A stretch of DNA of 8,574 nucleotides, from NCBI GenBank assembly GCA_002505805.1, contig DAWB01000187.1, positions 308 through 8,881 of the forward strand, read 5' to 3'. Position numbers and translations under genes: made by a program. This DNA is from Methanosaeta sp. UBA80 (GTDB lineage Archaea; Halobacteriota; Methanosarcinia; Methanotrichales; Methanotrichaceae). The notes under the pieces are model-generated. The model did not search any database and was not told the origin of the DNA. It saw nothing but the letters and a program-made list of their open reading frames with translations. Shown here piece after piece: positions 1 through 5,243 of this stretch. The stretch's first letter is position 1. Each line of letters starts with the position of its first letter.

Positions 1-97
1 TGCCTATATTAAGCCTTGAGCAACCACAGAGCTGCTCTAAGACCAGTTGCGAGCTCAGGTCGAGATGAATGTGGAGAGTGTTATATTTCTCGACCAT
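1..97 (-). CDS. Partial CDS, 5' end only; possible ribbon-helix-helix type small DNA-binding protein
   Basis: Only the first 32 codons are inside the window; the frame leaves at the left edge without a stop. ATG at 97 is preceded by GAGGGGCG (105-98), a good Shine-Dalgarno at 4 nt spacing. The peptide starts MVEKYNTLHIHLDLSSQ and continues with a probable helix (LVLEQLCG) and the turn CSRLNIG. An alternating beta-strand followed by a short helix and a turn resembles the start of CopG/Arc-type ribbon-helix-helix regulators; this is inference from pattern only. The same frame is open back to a stop at 344-346, with another ATG at 190, so a longer protein (63 codons in view) is possible. A competing 53-codon frame lies on the other strand (65-226). 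Real gene: moderate to low confidence; function: low. Confidence 0.4.
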   Translation of the reverse strand, partial: MVEKYNTLHIHLDLSSQLVLEQLCGCSRLNIG

Positions 98-385
98 CGC
101 CCCTCGTTTGTGCATTTTAAGAAAATCCTCTACTATTGGGGAAGCTGTAGGCTGGCTGTGCGTGGGACGAATGTGATATGGGAAATTCATAAAATGAAAA
201 GGAGGGTGGGGAAAGCCGAAAGGTAAAAGGAGGGAGGAAAACACTATCGACTTTCGCCGACATCTATATAGACAATTGCCGAGATATATAGTTTTTGGTT
301 TAGGCGATAGAGTGCTCCTATTGGGATTATCCAACTCACCTATTTACATCACGAGGACGCATGAGAGGTCGAGCGGAAACATTGG
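98..385. other. Gene-poor spacer with short direct and inverted repeats
   Basis: No convincing complete gene lies here. Visible structure: two purine-rich direct copies AAAAGGAGGG(T/A)GG at 197-209 and 225-237 (12 of 13 identical, 28 bp apart); two copies of GCCGA-n-TATATAG at 256-271 and 278-291; and an imperfect inverted pair CACTATCG (242-249) / CGATAGAGTG (305-314). On the minus strand, TATATAG-type sequences could serve as TATA boxes for the leftward gene at the window edge, though the leader would be long. The spacer separates the end of the methyltransferase gene from that partial gene, so it probably contains a terminator and a promoter, neither of which I can fix exactly. Confidence 0.5.
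256..291. repeat. Imperfect direct repeat GCCGA(n)TATATAG, two copies
   Basis: Copy 1 (256-271) reads GCCGACATCTATATAG and copy 2 (278-291) GCCGAGATATATAG. Their starts are 22 bp apart, about two helical turns. CTATATAG is itself palindromic and TATA-like. The pair sits between the inverted arms at 242-249 and 305-314. This arrangement would suit an operator overlapping a promoter, but no bound protein can be named from sequence. Confidence 0.5.
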
Positions 386-970
386 TTACACAAGATCGTT
401 TCTACTATCGATAGCGTTGTCAGGTTGAAAAAGCATACTTCGGCTGAACCTTATCTTCGGCTCAGAGACTGGCTTCAATCCTGCTAACCTAGCAGCATCC
501 ACTGTCTTCTTGAATGACGATTCTGAGACGTGCATTAGAGGCTCAGCTATCAGCAGTTTGCCGCTTGGCTTGAGCAGGCTGGCTACCTCCATTAGAAAGG
601 CATCTACATCCGGCACTTCATGAATCATGTAGAATGCAAGGGCAAAATCTACCCTGTCTGATATCCCAATTCTGTCCGGCTCGCTCTGATGGGTGATTAT
701 GCGGCAAGTCAGACCTTCCTTGACCGCCTTCTGCCTAACCATCTGGAGCATTTCCTCCTGAACATCCACTGCTATGACTCTGCCAGCTTCTACAACCATC
801 CTCGCCATGGCAATGGTAAAAGTGCCTGATCCGCACCCCAGGTCAAGGACTGTCTGTCCAGGCTCTATGTACTCACCAAGGATCTTGTCTGGACTATGAA
901 TAAGCCTGCGAATGGGATTATCCAATGCTTGTGCCAGCCACCAGGGACAGACATGAATTGAAAGGGACAT
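386..970 (-). CDS. Class I SAM-dependent methyltransferase (UbiE/ArsM-like fold)
   Basis: A 194-residue cytoplasmic enzyme predicted to transfer a methyl group from S-adenosylmethionine to an unknown acceptor. The glycine-rich SAM motif I is VLDLGCGSGTF (residues 41-51). The acidic residue at the end of strand 2 is in VIAVDV (D69). The post-motif FYMIHEVPD (113-121) and LLKPSGKLLIAEP (132-144) match motifs II/III of the Methyltransf_11/25 type. The length fits a minimal Rossmann methyltransferase with no added substrate domain. About 14 residues after the usual RFSRSMLF end are polar (QPDNAIDSRNDLV) and may be a recent tail extension. The start ATG at 970 has no strong ribosome site; CTTAATTA near 1000-1008 could be a TATA box giving a near-leaderless message. 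It is divergent from the small gene at 1099. Fold certain, substrate unknown. Confidence 0.9.
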   Translation of the reverse strand: MSLSIHVCPWWLAQALDNPIRRLIHSPDKILGEYIEPGQTVLDLGCGSGTFTIAMARMVVEAGRVIAVDVQEEMLQMVRQKAVKEGLTCRIITHQSEPDRIGISDRVDFALAFYMIHEVPDVDAFLMEVASLLKPSGKLLIAEPLMHVSESSFKKTVDAARLAGLKPVSEPKIRFSRSMLFQPDNAIDSRNDLV

Positions 971-1053
971 GCTCTACAATATAGCATCAACTTTGAAGGC
1001 TAATTAAGATGATCCTTCTGATGGGCCTCAAATGACCGCTTCTCACTATAGCG

Positions 1054-1093
1054 ATAATTTAAATCCGATTGGATGGCATATATGATTTGGTGA
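1054..1093 (+). promoter_or_regulatory. Likely archaeal promoter and ribosome site for the 1099 gene
   Basis: ATAATTTAAAT (1054-1064) is TATA-like. Transcription about 26 bp downstream would begin near 1086, just ahead of GGTGA (1089-1093), which lies 5 nt before ATG 1099. The fit of both elements supports 1099 rather than the upstream TTG at 1069 as the start. Confidence 0.5.
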
Positions 1094-1098
1094 AGTTA

Positions 1099-1353
1099 AT
1101 GGACACAATTGATCTTGATATCTTGAAGGCTATTGAGACAGTCTCTCCGAAGCGAGCCATCAGTCCGGTCAAAGTCAATGAAGTCTTGAAGCTGGACGAA
1201 GTCGAACTGGGAGACCGTTTGATGAAGCTCAGGAAATCAGGGCATGTGGATATTCTCATCAGTGATTATCCGTCAAGTTTGACTCTCCCCAATGCCATCT
1301 CCAAGGTATTCGTAACCGAATTAGGACGCAAGACCCTGAAAGAGAAAGGCTAG
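1099..1353 (+). CDS. Small winged-helix-like protein, possible transcription regulator
   Basis: 84 residues if started at ATG 1099, chosen because GGTGA sits 5 nt upstream; the frame also opens at TTG 1069 without a ribosome site. Predicted order: helix 1 around DTIDLDILKAIETV (2-15), helix 2 around SPVKVNEVL (22-30), a likely recognition helix around EVELGDRLMKLRKSG (34-48), then a strand/turn/strand wing (VDILISDYPSS... KVFVTELGR, 50-77). 'LGDRLMKLRKSGHV' and 'VTELGRKTLKEK' are phrases typical of archaeal winged-helix regulators, where the ending 'TELGR' closes the wing. No sensor domain, cysteines or membrane segments are present, so any ligand is unknown. It is divergent from the methyltransferase gene, a common position for a local regulator. 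Fold is inferred; target unknown. Confidence 0.65.
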   Translation: MDTIDLDILKAIETVSPKRAISPVKVNEVLKLDEVELGDRLMKLRKSGHVDILISDYPSSLTLPNAISKVFVTELGRKTLKEKG

Positions 1354-1365
1354 AACTATAGTAAT

Positions 1366-1387
1366 ACCCCGCAGCTTGCATCGGGGT
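1366..1387 (+). terminator. Possible stem-loop downstream of the small regulator gene
   Basis: ACCCCG (1366-1371) and CGGGGT (1382-1387) form a perfect 6-bp stem with a 10-nt loop, 12 nt after the stop at 1353. A T-rich stretch (TTTGACTTAATTTAATA) follows only about 13 nt later, so it is not a classic intrinsic terminator. It lies between the convergent ends of this gene and the CDF transporter and could serve either strand. Confidence 0.3.
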
Positions 1388-1471
1388 GCGTCGCCATCGT
1401 TTGACTTAATTTAATATGTCGCTGCTTGTAGCGGTGCAGGCTGCGTGATTATACCGTACTAAGCATTCTTC

Positions 1472-2440
1472 TTATCCTTCTCTCGCTTGCAGACTCTTTC
1501 TGTCCTTTTCCGAGAGCATGCATCCGCAGGACTCCTCCTTTGCCAGTGAGCAATTGCAGGGCTCGATATGGATGCTGACTGTGGTTCCTGGATAGTGCTC
1601 CTTTATGGAGCAGGCTATCTTATCGGTGATGCGGTGCGATTCGTCCACAGACATGGAGGCATCAACCCGGATATGAAAATCCACAAAACGATCCGCTCCC
1701 GCCTTTCTGGTGCGCAATTTATGAATGCCCCTTATGGTAGGAGCAAAGGCCGCTATATGTCTTCTCAGATGCTCAGTTTCATCTTCCGGCAGGCCTACAT
1801 CTACCAGGTCCCGGGCAGATTCTAGAGTCAAGTGATAAGCAGCCCTGATGATGAGCAAAGCCACGATTATGGCCGCAGCCGGATCTACCCAATATAGGCT
1901 GAGCTCTGGCATGATCAGCTTTCCCATCATGATGATGGCCAGGCCGATCAAGACTCCCAGTGAGGTATAAATGTCAGCATGCAGATGGCAGGCATCGGCC
2001 TTGAGAGCTACCGAATTGGTCTCCTCTCCAACTTGATAAAGCCTCCTGGATACAATAATATTTACAGCCACCGATATGAGCATAACCAGAATTCCCAGGC
2101 CAGCCTGATTTAGAGGCTGGGGATTTCTCAGCTTTTCTGCTGCTTCATAGAGGATCCAGATGGCAGCGATGAAGATCAATAATGCCTCAAAGGTCCCGGA
2201 TAGATTTTCCACCTTGCCATGGCCGAAGGGATGGCTTTCATCCGCCGGCCTGCCCGAGACTCTTACCGCAACAAAGGCGATGATGGCAGCGAGCAGATCC
2301 ACAGATGAATGGGCCGCCTCTGAGATGATGGAAACCGATCCGATCCATAGTCCCACCAAGAGCTTCAAAATTATCAGCAGGGTATTGGATGCTACGGATA
2401 AAAGAGCGGCATTGGACTTTCGACGATCATCTTGAGCCAT
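1472..2440 (-). CDS. Cation diffusion facilitator (CDF) family metal/proton antiporter
   Basis: 322-residue inner-membrane exporter expected to move divalent metal (Zn2+, Fe2+, Mn2+ or similar) out of the cytoplasm in exchange for protons. Six hydrophobic segments lie at roughly 12-34, 38-62, 83-100, 113-131, 158-176 and 184-203. The transmembrane metal site is HxxxD in helix 2 (H44, D48) and HxxxD in helix 5 (H152, D156); an H-for-D change against the DxxxD of FieF/YiiP is typical of zinc-type members. HPFGHGK (70-76) is the conserved cytoplasmic loop. The C-terminal ferredoxin-like domain (about 208-294) ends in HIEP, the second metal site, and then adds a hydrophilic tail with four cysteines as CxC...CxC (295, 297, 305, 307). 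The start has AAGGA 5 nt upstream. It is 64 nt behind the TIM-barrel gene, possibly co-transcribed. Family certain; metal not determinable. Confidence 0.95.
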   Translation of the reverse strand: MAQDDRRKSNAALLSVASNTLLIILKLLVGLWIGSVSIISEAAHSSVDLLAAIIAFVAVRVSGRPADESHPFGHGKVENLSGTFEALLIFIAAIWILYEAAEKLRNPQPLNQAGLGILVMLISVAVNIIVSRRLYQVGEETNSVALKADACHLHADIYTSLGVLIGLAIIMMGKLIMPELSLYWVDPAAAIIVALLIIRAAYHLTLESARDLVDVGLPEDETEHLRRHIAAFAPTIRGIHKLRTRKAGADRFVDFHIRVDASMSVDESHRITDKIACSIKEHYPGTTVSIHIEPCNCSLAKEESCGCMLSEKDRKSLQAREG

Positions 2441-2504
2441 AAGTATCCTTCATGCAATTCCCCGTTTCAGTCTCACAGGCCCGGGCATAAAAGCGCAAAT
2501 CCAT

Positions 2505-3281
2505 TCATGATCTAATTTGTTGTTGGCTCAAGAGAAGGGGAGGCTTGCTCTTCTGCATTCTATTCAGTGCCTCCAGGCTCTCAATCACCGCTCTCTCGCT
2601 CTTCTGCTCCAGAGTGGCGGTCAGGTCGCCTTCTTCTATTCTCTTCAAGACCGGCAAGAGATCGATTCCTCCCTGGCCCAGAGCCAGATGCTCATCGCCC
2701 TCTCCGGAATTGTCGTGAAGATGGATGTGCTTCAGGTCAGGATGATCTAAGAACTCATGCAGAGTGCCGCAGGTGTGAGCATGTCCTATATCCAGAACCA
2801 GGCCGAGGCCATGAAGATCCAGGTCCGGCTTTTTAAAGAAGAGCCATTCGCTCTTGGGCATGTTCTCCACCGCCAAGGCTATTCCCAGCTCATCCTGGAG
2901 GAATGCCAGCTCGGAGAGCGATTGGTACAGGCAGATCAGGGCATCCCCCCAGCAGAAGCTCCAGGGGGTGTAGCCGGGGTGGATAATATAAAGTTCTGCT
3001 CCGATGGCGGCGCTGGCGGCAATGGCCCTGCGGTGCAGATTGACCGATGCCTCCCTAAATTCATGGTAGATGCTGGCGATGTTGATGTCAGCTATAGGAC
3101 CATGGATGCTGTATTTCAGGGAATAACTTGACGCTATATCCAGGTTCTCAGATCGAAAGAGGCTGTGCCTGCCCTCACAGAGGATTTCAGCTCGGTTGGA
3201 GAGGAGGGTGATCCGCTCTAAAGCCTGATCCAGAGAATGGTCAAGGTAAGCCCAAGTGGAGATGCCCAGCTTCATGTCCAT
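2505..3281 (-). CDS. Xylose-isomerase-like TIM-barrel protein (sugar phosphate isomerase/epimerase or endonuclease IV-like)
   Basis: 258-residue protein of the AP endonuclease family 2 / xylose isomerase-like superfamily. Strand 1 is MKLGISTWAY. All positions that bind the three metals in endonuclease IV can be matched: H60 (SIHGP), H101 (HPG), E139 (VEN), D164 and H167 (DIGHAH), H187 (HLHDN), D196 and H198 (DEHLALGQG) and E225 (LEQ). The same pattern is also kept in many sugar isomerases of this superfamily, and the phrase HLHDN...DEHLALGQGGID is the form usually annotated 'sugar phosphate isomerase/epimerase'. The substrate is therefore open. It is shorter than E. coli Nfo (285 residues). 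The polar tail QKSKPPLLLSQQQ is unusual. Two ATGs (3281, 3275) are possible; both lack a strong ribosome site. It lies 43 nt behind the HIT gene on the same strand. Confidence 0.85.
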   Translation of the reverse strand: MDMKLGISTWAYLDHSLDQALERITLLSNRAEILCEGRHSLFRSENLDIASSYSLKYSIHGPIADINIASIYHEFREASVNLHRRAIAASAAIGAELYIIHPGYTPWSFCWGDALICLYQSLSELAFLQDELGIALAVENMPKSEWLFFKKPDLDLHGLGLVLDIGHAHTCGTLHEFLDHPDLKHIHLHDNSGEGDEHLALGQGGIDLLPVLKRIEEGDLTATLEQKSERAVIESLEALNRMQKSKPPLLLSQQQIRS

Positions 3282-3324
3282 CAGCTAATTCCAATTATCC
3301 CCTGGTATATTAGGGCTACTGTTT

Positions 3325-3825
3325 TTATTCCGTCTCTGCCTGACGGATGAGATCGGCGGCATCTATCATCGCTTTCTCCTCCCGCAGTCCGGCTAGATGG
3401 GCAGGCGACTCCTGAAAGAGCTCCAGGGCATTGAAGAGACTATCCAAAACATCGCCTTTTACTGTGGGAACCAGGAAGATGTGAGTGTGAGCTATCCGCC
3501 TGCCCCGGGCGTACATGCAGATGAAGTCCGGTCGCAGGGCGGCCATCATCTTGCGGGCTACAATTCCTGCTCCTTTAAAGAGGCTGGAGTTCTCCTCATC
3601 GCTCAGCTCATGCCACCAGGGAACATGCCTTTTAGGTATGACCAGAGAGTGGCCTGTACTGAAGGGATTGATATCGAGGATGCATAAAGTAAGCTCGTCC
3701 TCCCAGATCCTATGTGCTCTTATCCTGCCAGCCACTATATCGCAGAACACGCAGGACTCTTGATCGGACTCTTGAATGGATTCTTGATTGGACTCCCGAC
3801 TGGACTCTTGAGACTCTTGCGCCAT
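3325..3825 (-). CDS. HIT-family (histidine triad) nucleotide-binding protein with variant motif
   Basis: 166 residues from ATG 3825. The longer open frame starting at 3975 runs into enolase coding sequence, and its extra residues match nothing in the HIT fold. HIT proteins bind and cleave or transfer nucleoside phosphate groups. Seen here: the zinc-type CVFCDI (C25, C28), DINPFSTGHSLVIPKRH (51-67) and the motif region RIAHTHIFLVP. The canonical HxHxHxx becomes H113-T-H115-I-F117: the first and second (nucleophile) histidines are present and the third is Phe. The Gln-Ser/Thr-Val normally before the triad is GRRIA. Residues 3-24 are a (x)QES repeat from a 12-bp DNA repeat and replace any ordinary N-terminus. 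The 45 residues after the motif (DVLDSLFNALELFQESP...) form a predicted helical tail. No clear ribosome site. It is first of a leftward trio and divergent from enolase. Confidence 0.88.
   Translation of the reverse strand: MAQESQESSRESNQESIQESDQESCVFCDIVAGRIRAHRIWEDELTLCILDINPFSTGHSLVIPKRHVPWWHELSDEENSSLFKGAGIVARKMMAALRPDFICMYARGRRIAHTHIFLVPTVKGDVLDSLFNALELFQESPAHLAGLREEKAMIDAADLIRQAETE
3754..3819 (-). repeat. In-frame 12-bp minisatellite at the start of the HIT gene
   Basis: On the coding strand the unit CAAGAGTCCNNT is repeated about five and a half times with small changes (CAAGAGTCT; CAAGAGTCCAGT; CGGGAGTCCAAT; CAAGAATCCATT; CAAGAGTCCGAT; CAAGAGTCC). It encodes QES-QESS-RESN-QESI-QESD-QES. 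The fourth codon is the variable one and always ends in T. Because the unit is a multiple of three, gain or loss of a unit keeps the gene in frame. Confidence 0.9.
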
Positions 3826-3884
3826 ATCTATGATTATGCCGGCCTGAATAGAAAATGCTGACGACTTGATAAAGCCCAGGCCAA

Positions 3885-3921
3885 CTTTAATAAAGGGGCA
3901 TGGCAAGCAGATTACAGAGGT
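3885..3921 (+). promoter_or_regulatory. Enolase promoter (TATA) and ribosome site
   Basis: CTTTAATAAAG (3885-3895) is a TATA-like box, and a start about 26 bp on would fall near 3916. AGAGGT (3916-3921) is a strong ribosome site 5 nt before ATG 3927. CTTTATCAAG (minus strand, 3874-3865) may be the opposing TATA box for the HIT gene, making 3826-3926 a shared divergent promoter region. Confidence 0.5.
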
Positions 3922-3926
3922 ATACC

Positions 3927-5177
3927 ATGTCGTTCCAGATTGAGAAGATTCATGCCCGGGAGATCCTTGATTCAAGAGGAAATCCGACTATTGAGGTAGA
4001 CGTTTACACTTGCTGCGGTTTCGGAAGGGCGGCAGTTCCCTCCGGCGCATCAACCGGCACCCACGAGGCTTTGGAGCTGCGCGATGGGGGCGATAGATAC
4101 GGGGGCAAGGGCGTTCTCAAGGCGGTCAAGAATGTCAATGAAGTCATAGCCCCGGAGCTCTTAGGCATGAATGCCTCCGCCCAGAGGGAGATAGATCAGT
4201 TCATGATCCAGCTGGATGCAACTGCCAATAAATCCAATCTGGGAGCCAATGCCATTCTGGGGGTATCCATTGCCGTGGCCAAGGCGGCGGCAGCTTCGGC
4301 GGAGATGCCGCTCTACAAGTATCTGGGAGGGGTTAACAGCAGCCGGCTGCCAATACCCTCCTTTAATGTGCTCAACGGAGGCCAGCATGCCGGTAATGAT
4401 CTTTCCATTCAGGAGTTCATGATCCTTCCCACCGGAGCCCGGAGCTTTTCAGAGGGGCTGCGCATGGCTGTGGAGACCTATCATGCCCTGGGCAAGATAC
4501 TGAAGGGTAAGTACGGCGTGGGGGCCACCAATGTGGGATACGAGGGCGGCTATGCCCCACCCCTGGTAAAGACCCGTGATGCTCTGGATGCCATAATGAG
4601 CGCACTTGACATCAGCGGCTATGGTGAGGAGATAAAGATCGGCCTGGACTCGGCTGCCTCCAGCTTCTATATGGAGGGAGGATACTCAGTGGACGGAAAC
4701 CGTCTCACTCCCGGTGAACTGATTGACTATTATGTGGATCTGGTCAAGACCTATCCCATCGCCTTCCTGGAGGATCCCTTCGAGGAGGAGGCCTATGACG
4801 ACTTTGCCAAATTGACCGCCAAGCTGCCGGGCACCATAATCATCGGAGACGACCTCTTTGTGACCAACATCAAACGCCTGGAGAAGGGCATAAGGATGAA
4901 GGCGGGCAACGCCCTCCTGCTCAAGCTCAATCAGATCGGCAGTGTGTCCGAGGCCTTTGATGCTGCAAGGATGTCCTTCCGGGCCGGCTGGAAGGTCATG
5001 GCCTCCCACCGCTCCGCGGAGACGGAAGATTCCGCTCTTGCCGATGTGGCTGTGGCTTTAGGCTGCGAGATGCTCAAGACCGGAGCGCCGGCCAGGTCGG
5101 AGAGGACGGCCAAATATAACCAGCTTCTGAGAATCCAGGAGCAGCTGGGGGATGCGGCGGATTACGCCGCTATTTAA
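3927..5177 (+). CDS. eno: Enolase (2-phosphoglycerate dehydratase)
   Basis: 416 residues from ATG 3927 (AGAGGT 5 nt upstream); the in-frame ATG at 3900 adds nine residues with no family support. It interconverts 2-phosphoglycerate and phosphoenolpyruvate in the cytoplasm, mainly for gluconeogenesis in an autotrophic or acetate-using archaeon. The N-terminal capping domain carries DSRGNPT (15-21) and the mobile loop PSGAST (38-43). The barrel domain has H154 (GGQHAGN), E163 (QEFMILP), E206, Mg2+ ligands D241, E282 (FLEDPF) and D308 (GDDLF), the catalytic base K333 (LLLKLNQIGSV), HRS 361-363 and K384 (KTGAPARSERTAKYNQLLRI). All catalytic residues are present. Two unusual changes flank them: canonical GDEGGF is GYEGGY (204-209) and SGETED is SAETED (363-368). 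It is not beside the ribosomal protein/RNA polymerase genes that often accompany archaeal eno, so a paralogue is possible. Full length. Confidence 0.97.
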   Translation: MSFQIEKIHAREILDSRGNPTIEVDVYTCCGFGRAAVPSGASTGTHEALELRDGGDRYGGKGVLKAVKNVNEVIAPELLGMNASAQREIDQFMIQLDATANKSNLGANAILGVSIAVAKAAAASAEMPLYKYLGGVNSSRLPIPSFNVLNGGQHAGNDLSIQEFMILPTGARSFSEGLRMAVETYHALGKILKGKYGVGATNVGYEGGYAPPLVKTRDALDAIMSALDISGYGEEIKIGLDSAASSFYMEGGYSVDGNRLTPGELIDYYVDLVKTYPIAFLEDPFEEEAYDDFAKLTAKLPGTIIIGDDLFVTNIKRLEKGIRMKAGNALLLKLNQIGSVSEAFDAARMSFRAGWKVMASHRSAETEDSALADVAVALGCEMLKTGAPARSERTAKYNQLLRIQEQLGDAADYAAI

Positions 5178-5234
5178 TTTTAAAGCTCGCCTTTCGCCCC
5201 GTGACCCAAATGATTAAATCTACATCTCCCATCC

Positions 5235-5240
5235 TTTTTT
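5235..5240 (+). terminator. T6 run after enolase, possible archaeal U-rich terminator
   Basis: Six consecutive T residues lie 58 nt after the enolase stop, with more T-rich sequence just before the next gene. Archaeal termination often uses simple U-tracts. No hairpin is evident. It also lies immediately before the start of the next gene, so read-through is possible. Confidence 0.3.
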
Positions 5241-5243
5241 ATC

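Noticed and set aside
65..226. 53-codon plus-strand frame (MNVESVIFLDHRP...)
   Set aside because: The ribosome site is weak (AGGT at 57-60), the peptide has no recognisable pattern, and it overlaps the minus-strand frame with the better ribosome site.
971..1098. tRNA or small structured RNA between the divergent genes
   Set aside because: No cloverleaf, conserved T-loop (GTTCRANNC) or strong paired stem could be found; only promoter-like AT-rich sequence is visible.
2757..3131. 124-codon plus-strand frame opposite the TIM-barrel gene
   Set aside because: It is an antisense shadow of a gene with clear metal-ligand motifs and has no family features or ribosome site.
3754..3819. CRISPR-like array
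   Set aside because: The 12-bp units are contiguous with no spacers and lie in frame within a coding region.
3826..3975. N-terminal 50-residue extension of the HIT protein
   Set aside because: It would overlap the enolase start and its promoter and has no HIT-family counterpart; ATG 3825 is preferred.
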